In this document: positions 8,457-16,477 of the stretch, one piece after another
How positions within the stretch are numbered: position 1 is the stretch's first letter
How the letters are laid out: each line of letters begins with the position of its first letter
DNA from: Bifidobacterium sp.
Lineage (GTDB): Bacteria; Actinomycetota; Actinomycetes; Actinomycetales; Bifidobacteriaceae
Reading direction: 5' to 3'
DNA: 64,000 nt
Assembly (NCBI GenBank): GCA_022649135.1
Contig: JALCNP010000013.1
Location: 1-64,000 of the forward strand
Position numbers and translations under genes: made by a program
Notes under the pieces: model-generated
Database searches by the model: none
Told to the model about the DNA's origin: nothing
The model's input: only the letters and a program-made list of their open reading frames with translations

Positions 8457-8572
8457 AAGCCCCGCCCCAAGGGCGGGGCTTCCCCTCAGGGCCTTGACGG
8501 AGGCGGCCCCGAGGGCGGGGAAAGGAGCGGCCAAGGCCGCATTTCCTTTTCGGGCGCGACCCTTGGGGTCGC
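8457..8572. repeat. Cluster of three further GC-rich hairpins
   Basis: AAGCCCCGCCC/GGGCGGGGCTT (8457-8467/8471-8481, CAA loop), GGAAA-GGA-GCGGCC/GGCCGC-AT-TTTCC then TTTT (8519-8550), and GCGACCC/GGGTCGC (8556-8562/8566-8572, TTG loop). With the terminator before them, four hairpins sit in 145 bases just upstream of the 8596 gene. The stems differ in sequence, so this is not a simple repeat family. Purpose unknown; stacked terminators or a leader RNA are possible. Confidence 0.6.
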
Positions 8573-8595
8573 GGCCCTCTACAAGAAAGAACATC

Positions 8596-9159
8596 ATGGA
8601 ACAGGAAACAATCGGCGGAATGATCGACCGATACCGGATCGAGATCCGTAAATTGGACGGAGTCGAAATGATCGGCATCACCAAAAACCACGCGCCCAAA
8701 GAACCGGAGGAACTCGAACGGCTCGGGCAGTGGATGCGAGAGAACAAGCCAGCCGTCATCGACGAACTGCACGCGCGACGCCAGGCGATTCAGGACAAGT
8801 ATAAAAGGGAAAAGGAGTTCCGGGATTCGATTTCCGGACTCAGGCAGATCGAACACCTGCGGTACCTGCGTGAGCCCGACGAGCGAGCGTTGCACGACTG
8901 GTATGAAACCGACATGGCAAGCCCCATGCCGACCAGCAGTGTGGACTACACCGCGCGGATCCACAAGTTGCTGGACGAAAACGATCTGGCGCGCGCCAGG
9001 CTCGACGCCGAAGAGAAAAAACTCTCACCCGACTACGAGACCGCCGGCATCGGCGACAAAGCCGAGCAACGACTCTACGAAGGAAAGGATCCACTCGAAG
9101 TCGAGCAATGGATGCGGGATGCAGAACACGAGTTCGCACTACGGCACTTGTGGGATTAA
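8596..9159 (+). CDS. Hypothetical charged helical protein, 187 residues
   Basis: Start at the ATG 8596 behind AAGAAAGAAC; frames open upstream only through the hairpin cluster and are not credible. The product is highly charged (KYKREKEFRDSISGLRQIEHLRYL) and predicted all helical, with no recognised family. It stands alone between the hairpin cluster and a terminator-like stem at 9174-9213. Confidence 0.65.
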   Translation: MEQETIGGMIDRYRIEIRKLDGVEMIGITKNHAPKEPEELERLGQWMRENKPAVIDELHARRQAIQDKYKREKEFRDSISGLRQIEHLRYLREPDERALHDWYETDMASPMPTSSVDYTARIHKLLDENDLARARLDAEEKKLSPDYETAGIGDKAEQRLYEGKDPLEVEQWMRDAEHEFALRHLWD

Positions 9160-9173
9160 AACCGACGATACGA

Positions 9174-9213
9174 AAGTTCGGGCACACGGCCTTTAAGCCG
9201 CGTGCCCGAACTT
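9174..9213. terminator. Terminator-like hairpin
   Basis: AAGTTCGGGCAC-A-CGGC / GCCG-C-GTGCCCGAACTT with a 6-base loop, immediately after the 8596 gene. The T-run is short, so strength is uncertain; it separates that gene from the promoter at 9224. Confidence 0.6.
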
Positions 9214-9223
9214 GTATCTGTCG

Positions 9224-9257
9224 TGTCCGGCGCAGCACGGGCATGGTGTGGGAGAAT
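9224..9257 (+). promoter_or_regulatory. Element promoter block upstream of the tandem RHH gene
   Basis: TGTCCGGCGCAG at 9224-9235 with a candidate -10 GAGAAT at 9252-9257. Here the spacer is one base shorter than in the other nine copies, so this may be the weakest member. Confidence 0.65.
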
Positions 9258-9296
9258 TCCTAGCGGTATTGCAGTCACGGGAACGGAGTGTATGAA

Positions 9297-9626
9297 GTGA
9301 GTTATGGGAAACGTGTGAGCATAAGGTTGAGCCATGATACCGAGATCGGGCTCAGACGATTCGCTGCCGAGCGGCACATGTCGGTCACTTATTGCCTGCG
9401 GTATCTGTTGGAGATGGCGGGGCATGGGTCACCGAAAAGGGAAGGGGAGGACGATTACAAGATCAAAGCCATGCCGCACGCGCATTTGGAAGAAGCAATG
9501 ACATATTCAACCACCGTGATGATTCCGGAGAGTCTGCTTGGGGAAATAGATGCTGCCGCCAAGCATGACTGCAGGAGCCGTTCCGAGTTCCTGCGTGTTT
9601 TCATTGCCATCGCCGTAGCCCCATGA
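9297..9626 (+). CDS. Tandem ribbon-helix-helix DNA-binding protein
   Basis: 109 residues from the GTG at 9297, chosen because GGAACGGAG lies 8 bases upstream. Two copies of a short strand-helix-helix pattern are visible: residues about 4-38 (RVSIRLSHDTEIGLRRFAAE) and about 68-103 (STTVMIPESLLGEIDAAAKH, RSEFLRVFIAIAV). RHH domains bind short direct repeats as dimers; two in one chain would give an intramolecular dimer. It lies directly upstream of seven 9-bp repeats and mobC, so a role as oriT-binding auxiliary protein or local repressor is likely. That function is inference; the fold call rests on pattern only. Confidence 0.6.
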   Translation: MSYGKRVSIRLSHDTEIGLRRFAAERHMSVTYCLRYLLEMAGHGSPKREGEDDYKIKAMPHAHLEEAMTYSTTVMIPESLLGEIDAAAKHDCRSRSEFLRVFIAIAVAP

Positions 9627-9688
9627 AATAAACCAAAAGAACCAAATAAACCAAAAGAACCAAATAAACCAAATAAACCAAAAGATAC
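9626..9688 (+). repeat. Seven tandem 9-bp units
   Basis: Units read AAATAAACC, AAAAGAACC, AAATAAACC, AAAAGAACC, AAATAAACC, AAATAAACC and AAAAGATAC, in exact 9-bp register. The first base overlaps the stop of the RHH gene. Such phased A-rich repeats before a relaxosome operon are typical binding or bending sites of an origin of transfer. Confidence 0.85.
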
Positions 9689-9760
9689 AGGGGTAGCAAG
9701 CTAGAGGGTTTGTGTGCACAAACCCTGCTTGCGCGGACGATTCCCCCCATTGGGGGGATC
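9626..9760 (+). other. Candidate origin of transfer (oriT)
   Basis: Between the RHH gene and mobC lie, in order, the seven 9-bp units, a long hairpin (GCAAGC 9696-9701 with GCTTGC 9727-9732 enclosing AGGGTTTGTG/CACAAACCCT at 9705-9726) and a C6-ATT-G6 hairpin at 9743-9757. Iterated sites plus inverted repeats immediately upstream of mobC and the relaxase are the usual oriT arrangement. The nick site cannot be read from sequence alone; the GC-rich segment after the long hairpin is a possible position. Confidence 0.6.
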
Positions 9761-9806
9761 TAGGACCCGAGTGCCGAAGGCTTGTTGTGGGGGGATTGAT
9801 GCCTGG

Positions 9807-9841
9807 TGTCCGGCGCAGCTGCCCCTTGCCGTGCCGATAAT
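9807..9841 (+). promoter_or_regulatory. Element promoter of mobC, leaderless
   Basis: TGTCCGGCGCAG at 9807-9818, one base, 16 bases, then GATAAT at 9836-9841. The ATG of mobC begins 7 bases after the -10, so +1 and start codon should coincide. There is no room for a ribosome binding site. Confidence 0.8.
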
Positions 9842-9847
9842 CGGGGT

Positions 9848-10285
9848 ATGAGTGGCATGAAAACGGCTAACAACGGACATAACCAGCGACAACGCAAGGG
9901 TGACAATAAGGAACGTTTCGCGCTCAGAATCGACCCGCGCGATCGCGGGAAACTCGACTCGCTGTGCAAGCAAACCGGCTGGTCACGTGCCAAGGTCATG
10001 ATCACGATATTGCGTCAGGCGGAACTCGAGGAGATCGAAAACCATGACGCGAGGGAGATGGAAAAGGAACGCGACGTGCTCTCGGAAGCGTTCGACGGGA
10101 TTCGCGCGGAGGTGCGTCGTATCGGCGTGAACGTGAACCAGGTGGCCGCCGTGGCCAATCGTGACGGGAGGGTGACGCAGGCGGGCATGGAGATGATCCA
10201 ACGCGCCTCGAGGGAGATCAACGAGCTCACGCACGAGGCCATGCGCGTCTACCAGGAGATGAAAACCCGCGACGCGGGGCGCTGA
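9848..10285 (+). CDS. mobC: MobC-like relaxosome accessory protein
   Basis: 145 residues. N-terminal basic tail, then an RHH-like segment (RFALRIDPRDRGKLDSLCKQTGWSRAKV) and the MobC hallmark IGVNVNQVAAVAN near residue 100, followed by a helical C-terminus. MobC proteins bind oriT and help the relaxase open the nick region. It lies between the oriT-like repeats and the relaxase gene. The start is the ATG at 9848 in the leaderless promoter; the inner ATG at 9857 is an alternative. About 250 bases separate it from the relaxase, which has its own promoter, so the two are not strictly one operon. Confidence 0.8.
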   Translation: MSGMKTANNGHNQRQRKGDNKERFALRIDPRDRGKLDSLCKQTGWSRAKVMITILRQAELEEIENHDAREMEKERDVLSEAFDGIRAEVRRIGVNVNQVAAVANRDGRVTQAGMEMIQRASREINELTHEAMRVYQEMKTRDAGR

Positions 10286-10537
10286 ATCCTACGCACTCGT
10301 GTGTGCGAATCACTGACTTGGCGCATCGGATTCGGTGACATGCGGGAGTAGAATCCCATGCACGCGCGAAAGTCAATCGGTCACACTGTGCATCGGAAAC
10401 GACGACGCGACGGAGCCGAGCGGGCAACGCGAGGGAGTGAAAAGCCGCACACCAGTGAACCCATTCCCCATCCCCTTATGGGCGTACATGACCGAACCTA
10501 TGTGCTGTTTCGGACGATGTCGGGGGAGTGGGAATCG

Positions 10538-10572
10538 TGTCCGGCGCAGCACGGAATCTGGTACGTGAACAT
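10538..10572 (+). promoter_or_regulatory. Element promoter of the relaxase gene, leaderless
   Basis: TGTCCGGCGCAG at 10538-10549, then the 17-base gap and GAACAT at 10567-10572. The preferred ATG at 10580 starts 8 bases after the -10. The 250 bases before it (10286-10537) hold no other gene I can support. Confidence 0.78.
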
Positions 10573-10579
10573 GGTTGGC

Positions 10580-11923
10580 ATGATACCGAACATCACTCGT
10601 GGCTCCTCTCCGTCCAGACTGCTCGCCTACCTTTTCGGTAAGGGGCGGCACAACGAGCATCGCGATCAGCATGTCATCGCGTGCTCCGCCAACACGTTCG
10701 ACATGCTCGACAGTAGGTTCGACGTGGACGGCAAACCGCTCGAAACATTCCACGACATCGGTGAAAGGTTCGACCGCTCCTACAGGAAACTCGAGAAGGA
10801 CGGGCAACCCTATCCACCCGACATGAGAGGCGCGAAGAACATTGAGAAGGAGCACGGCAAGGAACGCATATGGCATTGCTCCCTCGCCATCAACGCACGC
10901 GACGGCATCCTCACCGACCGGCAGTGGGAACAGGTCGCCAAGGACTACCTGCGCCGCATGGGTCTCGTCGACGAGCACGGGGGCGACCTCGCCCCGTGGG
11001 TCGCGGTACGTCACGGATTGAGCCAGAACGGCAACGACCATATCCATCTCATGGTCTCCCTTGCCGGATACGAGCACTGGATGAACCCGTATCACGATCG
11101 CATCCACGCGCAGAAAACCTGCCGTCAGATGGAAAAGGAACGGCCAGAACTACGAGAACTCGCGAACAATCCGACCCGCTCCAAGACCTCCTACGAGTAC
11201 CGGCAATGGCGCAAATGGGCCGAATGGAAGGCACGACAGGACTACGGGACCGGGTACGACCAATTGGACGCGGATACGCGGACACAGCTCATCAACAAGG
11301 TCGCGCTCGACACGTTGCCGCGCGAACACATCGGAAGATTGGTGGCCGCGTGCGCCGCCGACTCCCACAGCGAGGACGAGTTCATCCGTCGCGTCCGTCG
11401 CTGCGGATTGAACATCGATCCAAGACTGAAGAAGGGCACGAGCAGGGAAACCTTCGACTCAACCGATCAGGTCACCGGTTACACCGTCACCTGGCGAAGC
11501 TCGGACGGGTGGAGGGAACGCATATCCGGGTACGCGCTCGGCAAGGACATGACGCTCAAGGAGCTGCGCAGGGCATGGCATGATGACGGGGACGACGAAC
11601 TGCTCGCGGTACGCGAATGGCAGGCCGTCATGGAACATCACGCGCCCGTCCTGCATCATGGCAGGGAGAGGCAACAGCTCACGATGATGGACATGAACCG
11701 GCTCATCGACGAGGCGTTCCACGTCGTCACGAATCTCGGCCAGGCGTCAGGAGAAGACGAATACCATGACGCTCTGCGAGAGGGCCTGCGCACGTTCGAA
11801 AGGCTCGCACTCGACTACGGACTCCAGGAATCATCACTTGATGCACGTCCCATGGATACGATGATGCCCGGTGTCGCCGACCATACGATCGTCGACACCG
11901 GGCATCAGGGAGCCGTCAGATAA
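10580..11923 (+). CDS. MOB-P-type relaxase
   Basis: 447 residues. The first residues MIPNITRGSSPSRLLAYL are the classic start of mobilisation relaxases, which fixes the start at the ATG 10580 rather than the in-frame ATG 10571. The metal-binding motif is HIHLMVS (GNDHIHLMVSL near residue 155) after WVAVRHG. The catalytic Tyr is not certain; Tyr17 in LLAYL is a candidate by family analogy. It nicks oriT, binds the 5' end and pilots the strand through the channel. Downstream is the convergent DUF gene with only 3 bases between stops; a 13-bp stem inside the last codons (11863-11906) may end both transcripts. The third quarter is Arg/Glu-rich helix. Confidence 0.85.
   Translation: MIPNITRGSSPSRLLAYLFGKGRHNEHRDQHVIACSANTFDMLDSRFDVDGKPLETFHDIGERFDRSYRKLEKDGQPYPPDMRGAKNIEKEHGKERIWHCSLAINARDGILTDRQWEQVAKDYLRRMGLVDEHGGDLAPWVAVRHGLSQNGNDHIHLMVSLAGYEHWMNPYHDRIHAQKTCRQMEKERPELRELANNPTRSKTSYEYRQWRKWAEWKARQDYGTGYDQLDADTRTQLINKVALDTLPREHIGRLVAACAADSHSEDEFIRRVRRCGLNIDPRLKKGTSRETFDSTDQVTGYTVTWRSSDGWRERISGYALGKDMTLKELRRAWHDDGDDELLAVREWQAVMEHHAPVLHHGRERQQLTMMDMNRLIDEAFHVVTNLGQASGEDEYHDALREGLRTFERLALDYGLQESSLDARPMDTMMPGVADHTIVDTGHQGAVR
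11863..11906. terminator. Stem inside the relaxase 3' end, possible convergent terminator
   Basis: GATGCCCGGTGTC (11863-11875) pairs perfectly with GACACCGGGCATC (11894-11906). No T-run. The same GATGCCCGGTG stem recurs at 15931-15960, again between convergent or adjacent units. Confidence 0.5.
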
Positions 11924-11926
11924 ACC

Positions 11927-13069
11927 TTAGCGTCGCGTCCCCTTGGATTGTTCCGGCGTGGTCACTTGGATCGTGGGTGCCGTCGGGTTCATTTGAGCCT
12001 CGTTTCGGTTCAGCCGCATTTCAACCTGTTCGGCCACACTGTAGTAGCCGAACATGTTGCGCCCCCCGTCGATGGGATCGTCCTCCATGGGACGCTTCAC
12101 ATGCTTATCCGGATTCTTTTTCCCGGCCTGTTCTGATTCCGGGAGCACTCCTACGCTTTCGTCGGCACGCTCCACCGTGACCGGTTCGGCCGGCCGTGGG
12201 TCCGTGCCGGGATCCTGTGGTGGCGTGTCATCCGGATGTTCGGTGTCCGTTGGCTGTTCCATGGGGGCGGCGTCCACGTTGTCCGACTGGGTGTGTTCTC
12301 GTGGGGCTTCTGGTTCGGCTCCCGTGGCCGTGTTGTCCGCGTGGGTGAGTTCGGACAGGTTCGATTTGAGGAAGGAGATGCGTTGGACCGGGTCGTTCGT
12401 CTCACTGGTCAGTACAGCCTGCGTGAGTCGTTCGCGGTTCATGCCGTTCCATGTTTCCTCGCCTACTTGGACGCTGAATGATTCGCCATTGTGTTCGCGG
12501 CGGAATCCGTCGGCGTCCTTCGGGTCGACCGGTTGCAGGTCGATCAGGGTTCCGGCGCGGCCTAAGGCGGCCTGCGTGTCAAGGAATCCTGGATCCTCGT
12601 GGTCCGTGTACCGGATCGTGACCGGTTGCATGAGTCCCTCGGCCGCCTGCTGAATCGGCTGACCGGGATGGCGGCGCTCGTATTCCTGTTCGACCAGTTC
12701 CTTCGCGCGGGTTTTCTCCACGAGGTATCTGCCGTCGCCCAACTGGTCGGCCACGACCCACGATTTGACCAACGTCGTGTCGTCCCAGCGCTCGGGATGC
12801 TCGATCATATTCGGATTGAGTATCGTCGCGTTCAACGTGCGTGAGAAGCCGTCGTCGAGCTGCCGGCGATTATCTCTCTTCCAATAAGCCATCGTATTAC
12901 GTTTCGCTTCATACCGTGTGGCCTTCGCACGTGATTCCGTCCTGTCTTCCGCTTTGAGGCGGCGGATCTCGTTGTTGATTTGGATTCCTGATTGTCTGAT
13001 GCTTTGCGCCACGGCCTGCCATGACTGGTTCATGACCTGGTCGAGCGCGTCCTCTGGTTCGCCTTGCAT
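11927..13069 (-). CDS. Hypothetical conjugation-operon protein with DUF-like N-terminus and acidic Pro-rich tail
   Basis: 380 residues. The first 230 residues are helical and charged with no family I recognise; residues about 245-320 are a low-complexity Pro/Asp/Glu/Thr tail (PPQDPGTDPRPAEP), and the end is basic. No membrane segment. It starts right after the stop of the DUF4913 gene (one base overlap in spacing terms), so it is the last gene of the leftward operon that carries the coupling protein. Position suggests a cytosolic relaxosome-to-channel adaptor; that is inference. Convergent with the relaxase gene. Confidence 0.65.
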   Translation of the reverse strand: MQGEPEDALDQVMNQSWQAVAQSIRQSGIQINNEIRRLKAEDRTESRAKATRYEAKRNTMAYWKRDNRRQLDDGFSRTLNATILNPNMIEHPERWDDTTLVKSWVVADQLGDGRYLVEKTRAKELVEQEYERRHPGQPIQQAAEGLMQPVTIRYTDHEDPGFLDTQAALGRAGTLIDLQPVDPKDADGFRREHNGESFSVQVGEETWNGMNRERLTQAVLTSETNDPVQRISFLKSNLSELTHADNTATGAEPEAPREHTQSDNVDAAPMEQPTDTEHPDDTPPQDPGTDPRPAEPVTVERADESVGVLPESEQAGKKNPDKHVKRPMEDDPIDGGRNMFGYYSVAEQVEMRLNRNEAQMNPTAPTIQVTTPEQSKGTRR

Positions 13070-13855
13070 TTATTCCGCTCCTTGCTGTGTGATGTGATGT
13101 GGCGTCGGCTTAGTTTCCTCAATGGTGTCGCGGTCGTCGGGGATCATGTCCACGTTTTCCCCGGAACGTTCGTATGGCGCTTCGTTCAATGCTTGGATGA
13201 TGTTCTGGCTCCACAGTCCGTTGGGTTCGATCAACGGCAGGGGGTCCCCTTTGCCGGACTGCATGTTCTCGCTGGGTAGTTTCGCCGCCAGTCCCGTGTC
13301 CTTGTTGAAGATGATGTTGAACAATTGCAATGATTGGAAATACCAGGACTGCATCTCGCCGCCTTCGCCGTGCGCGGCGTGCTCGTAGGAGCGCCACATC
13401 GCGTCCAAGGGGAACACGAGGGACGGGTAGCGCCACCAGTCAGCGATCCACCGGATGGCCGTGGAACTGGTCTGCTGGTAGGCGAACACATGCGATACCA
13501 GTTTCTCCACGAAGTCGCGCAACGAGGGGTACACCATGTTCTCGGTATGCGGGCGTGCCCCAAGCACGCGCTCGTCGAGCATGTCATCCACGTCACCGCC
13601 GTCGTCCGTATCCACGCGATCGGCCTGCTCGGTCGGATGCGTGGGGGCATGGTTTTCCTGCCGGTCGTCGTCGATGAAGGGCACGTCGGGCAGCTCGTGT
13701 TCCTCGGATGTCATCCGTTCCTCGCGTGTGCGGATGCTCATTTCGGCCATGCTCAACCCTGATTCGACCATGCCCAGGAACCACTGGCGAGCCTGACGCG
13801 CGTCCACGGGGCGTACCGCCCGGATATCGTTGTCTGCCATCTGATCCTCGCTCAT
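13070..13855 (-). CDS. DUF4913-type protein
   Basis: 261 residues. Residues about 105-195 match the DUF4913 pattern: VYPSLRDFVEKLVSHVF, then WIADWWRYPSLVFPLDAMWRSYE with closely spaced Trp, and a following WYFQ segment. The N-terminal 100 residues are acidic and variable. DUF4913 proteins recur next to coupling-protein genes in actinobacterial mobile elements but have no known activity. Its ATG overlaps the coupling-protein stop (ATGA), a tight coupling that suggests a shared complex. Confidence 0.7.
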   Translation of the reverse strand: MSEDQMADNDIRAVRPVDARQARQWFLGMVESGLSMAEMSIRTREERMTSEEHELPDVPFIDDDRQENHAPTHPTEQADRVDTDDGGDVDDMLDERVLGARPHTENMVYPSLRDFVEKLVSHVFAYQQTSSTAIRWIADWWRYPSLVFPLDAMWRSYEHAAHGEGGEMQSWYFQSLQLFNIIFNKDTGLAAKLPSENMQSGKGDPLPLIEPNGLWSQNIIQALNEAPYERSGENVDMIPDDRDTIEETKPTPHHITQQGAE

Positions 13856-15618
13856 TTCTTAGCCTCCGTACCGCTTGTGTCGTATTTCCTCCATCTTTCC
13901 ACCTGATTCCAAGGCATCGTCTTGACGACCTGGGCGCGTGCCTGGCTTGCCAGCAGCAGAGCGCGGCCGACGGGCCATTCGGCGAGACGGGAGACGGGAA
14001 GGATGTCCTCCTGCTGCACGCTGCGCGAAACGCTGCGGTCCCCGCGATGATCGGTCTGCACGTTCGAGCGGACGATCTCGCGCTGGCCGACGAGCTGGCT
14101 GACCGATCCCAGGAACTTCGTGTCCTTGATACCTCCCAGATACACGGTGACGTTCGCGTTGTCGTACAGGCTGTTGAAGCTGGTGGCGCCGAACGCGGCC
14201 TCGCCCTGCGAGGGGTTCTGCCAGATCGTCATGATCGGGATGCCCGCGCTGCCGAAATAGCTGTACACGTCGGCCAGTTCCGGCCACCGGCAGATGTTCG
14301 CGGCCTCGTCCAGCACGCAGCACAGGGGCACGGGAAGACGCCTATGGTTCGCCTGGCATTTCGACTGCGCGTACTGGTAGGCGGTGAACGCCACCGTCGC
14401 GGTCAACGCGGCCGTCAACGCGGTGGAGGGACGTCCCTGCGCGCTCAACAGGTACAGGGTGCCGGGATGCGCGACGTCGGCGACGAATCGTTCGGGGTCG
14501 AACATACGCCTGGTCTCCTTCTTCCTCGGCTGGATCCAGTCGAGGATCTGCGGGTCGGCGAGGAAGGCGACCATGGTCTGAAGACTGCCGAACACGCCGC
14601 TCCTGGTCTCCGGGGTCAGGCCGATGACGCTGCCGGTTCTCGCGGCGAGATTGTCGTACCCGTAGGAGCGCAGGATGTCGGCGGGCTCGCTTTCGCGCTC
14701 GTCGGATGCCCAACGGAACACGTCCGAAACGGTGCGCGAATCCAGGTGAGCGGCGAACAGGTAGTCGGCCAACTGCTGCGCGGCGGTGCCGGGGAAGAAA
14801 TCGTCCCCGCCCGATATCTGCGGCTGCCCAGAGGCGTACCGCCAGCAGTCCGCGATGCGTTTCGCGTTCCTAATCTCACGAATGTCGTCGATGAGATTCC
14901 AGCAGAACGTCGCCTCGCCGTCCGGGTAGGCGATCCTCTCGGGATCGAACACCCACACGCGATCATCCCCGCTCACCTCCGTGCGATGTGCCAAAGTGGC
15001 GTCGAGGATGTCGCCCTTGTTCGACGTGCACAGCAACGGCCCGGGGGCCGAAAGGCAGGCCGGAATCGCGTAGCACAACGACTTGCCGGTACGAGGGCCC
15101 GCCAGGACGACGGCCATGTCCTCCCAACTGGTCGCCATGGGCGTGTGGTCGATGATGTTGACGCCCAACGGGAATCCGGGCTCCATACGATCGGGATCAT
15201 AGCCCGCGACCAGACGAGCCGCCATGTCAACTGCGCGGTCGCGGGTGACCTTGCCCACCGCCTGGCCCGATCCCATCGCGTTCGCGTACCGGTCCACGCG
15301 CGTCTCGCCCTTGCGTCCCGCCCCACGGGGACGATGCGGCCGCCATATGACGATCAGCGTCGCCACGATGATGATGAGAGTCCATTGGACGGCCAGAGCG
15401 AGCCACGCGGCGGAAGAGGGACGGTATTGGCCGACCGTCATCGCCACGAGGGTGCCGTAGAAGTCGAAGGCGAGCCCGTCGCGCATTCCGGCGAAGGCCG
15501 TCGTGGCGAACACGAGCACCAGAAGCACGATGATGGTCAGTGTGGCGACGCGGCTCGGCCGCGCCGTGGAACCCAGATCGCCCACGCGATTGGATTCAAG
15601 TCTTTTGTTCGATGCCAT
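13852..15618 (-). CDS. Type IV coupling protein, TraG/VirD4 family
   Basis: 588 residues. Two N-terminal membrane segments (about residues 25-45 and 70-92). Walker A is AGPRTGKSL near residue 175 and the Walker B region is LCCVLDEAAN near residue 420, followed by the TraG-type IMTIWQNPSQ motif. It is the DNA-translocating ATPase that links relaxosome and channel. Start at the ATG 15618; the frame is open further upstream but without a binding site. Followed by DUF4913 and the 380-residue protein with overlapping or abutting ends. No element promoter block lies directly upstream, so it may be read from the unit above it. Confidence 0.88.
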   Translation of the reverse strand: MASNKRLESNRVGDLGSTARPSRVATLTIIVLLVLVFATTAFAGMRDGLAFDFYGTLVAMTVGQYRPSSAAWLALAVQWTLIIIVATLIVIWRPHRPRGAGRKGETRVDRYANAMGSGQAVGKVTRDRAVDMAARLVAGYDPDRMEPGFPLGVNIIDHTPMATSWEDMAVVLAGPRTGKSLCYAIPACLSAPGPLLCTSNKGDILDATLAHRTEVSGDDRVWVFDPERIAYPDGEATFCWNLIDDIREIRNAKRIADCWRYASGQPQISGGDDFFPGTAAQQLADYLFAAHLDSRTVSDVFRWASDERESEPADILRSYGYDNLAARTGSVIGLTPETRSGVFGSLQTMVAFLADPQILDWIQPRKKETRRMFDPERFVADVAHPGTLYLLSAQGRPSTALTAALTATVAFTAYQYAQSKCQANHRRLPVPLCCVLDEAANICRWPELADVYSYFGSAGIPIMTIWQNPSQGEAAFGATSFNSLYDNANVTVYLGGIKDTKFLGSVSQLVGQREIVRSNVQTDHRGDRSVSRSVQQEDILPVSRLAEWPVGRALLLASQARAQVVKTMPWNQVERWRKYDTSGTEAKK

Positions 15619-15689
15619 ACCCCAAGTCTGACCTATGCGCGGCGGTGCTTCGCCGGACGATGGGATGACGCGACGCCCCCGTCGCGCGC

Positions 15690-15869
15690 TCAGTCGAGCC
15701 GATGCCCTTCCATGCGATTGATCCGCTCCCGTAGTCCGTCGAAATACCAACGGTCCGCGAGATCGTCGAGAGTCGGATGATCGTCGGCCAGTTCCATGAG
15801 TTCCATCGCGTCGGCAGGCCATGCCATACGTGCGTCGAGCACGCCATCATGCTCATCCGGTCGTTCCAT
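15690..15869 (-). CDS. 59-residue hypothetical protein
   Basis: Start at the ATG 15869 because GGAG sits 6 bases before it; ATGs at 15890 and 15902 lack a good site. Acidic, helical, repeated LADDHP/LDDLADR pattern, ending INRMEGHRLD. No recognised family. It lies 71 bases upstream of the coupling-protein gene on the same strand and could be co-transcribed with it. Confidence 0.5.
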   Translation of the reverse strand: MERPDEHDGVLDARMAWPADAMELMELADDHPTLDDLADRWYFDGLRERINRMEGHRLD

Positions 15870-15930
15870 ACCGTGCTCCGTTGAGTTCATCCCTGCAATC
15901 ATGGTAGACGAGCATGGTTTCTGACATGCG

Positions 15931-15960
15931 GATGCCCGGTGTCAAACGGCACCGGGCATC
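15931..15960. terminator. GATGCCCGGTG hairpin between ssb and the coupling-protein unit
   Basis: GATGCCCGGTG (15931-15941) pairs with CACCGGGCATC (15950-15960), loop of 8. It shares its stem with the hairpin at 11863-11906. No T-run, so it may be a processing or partial terminator signal. Confidence 0.5.
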
Positions 15961-15988
15961 GGTCGGCAATGATGGCGTTGAGAGGTTT

Positions 15989-16477
15989 TCAGCGAGCAGC
16001 TCCCTGCGTGGCGTTCGGGATGTTCGCCCACGGGTCGTCGGTCTGCGAGTTCGCGAGATCGTCGTCGTATTCCTGGTCGCGCTGCCGCTGTTCGGCGCGC
16101 CTGGTGTCGCCCGCGATACGCAGATTATCGAGGCTCAACGATTCCCCGTTGATGACGGTACGCGCCCGGGCCTCGCCTGCCTTGTCGACGTAGGCGTCGG
16201 GATCCGCCAGAGATCCGGTGGCGACCACGGGGTCGCCGCTTTTGAACCCTGCTGCGTTCATGTCGTCCGCGTCACGCCCGAAGAAACGTACCGCGACCTT
16301 CTCCGGTCCCTTGGCCGCATCGGTGTAGGACCCGTCATCCAGTCGGACTCGACGGTTGCGGTAGACGATCGCCTCCGCGTACGCTTGGCGTTCGCGCCCG
16401 TCCTCGCGGGTGGAGGCCGGCCAGTATTTCGGGTCGGCGGCGAGATTGCCGCGCATGACCTGTTGTGTCATCGGCAT
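15989..16477 (-). CDS. Single-stranded DNA-binding protein, separate internal start
   Basis: 162 residues from the ATG at 16477, with AAAGGAG at a good distance and the element promoter about 40-75 bases upstream. OB-fold pattern: QQVMRGNLAADP at the start, VRFFGRDADDMNAAGFKSGDPVVATGSL in the centre, then an acidic disordered tail ending in PWANIPNATQGAAR, unlike the usual DDxPF tip. Conjugative elements often carry their own SSB to coat the incoming strand. It is also the C-terminal part of the longer open frame; the dedicated promoter and ribosome binding site argue that it is made on its own. Confidence 0.75.
   Translation of the reverse strand: MPMTQQVMRGNLAADPKYWPASTREDGRERQAYAEAIVYRNRRVRLDDGSYTDAAKGPEKVAVRFFGRDADDMNAAGFKSGDPVVATGSLADPDAYVDKAGEARARTVINGESLSLDNLRIAGDTRRAEQRQRDQEYDDDLANSQTDDPWANIPNATQGAAR

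Noticed and set aside
9626..9688. Short regular repeats as a CRISPR array
   Set aside because: Units are contiguous 9-mers without spacers and no cas gene is present.
13708..15780. Long plus-strand frame opposite the coupling protein
   Set aside because: It is the antisense shadow of a well-supported TraG/VirD4 gene, a common effect in GC-rich DNA.
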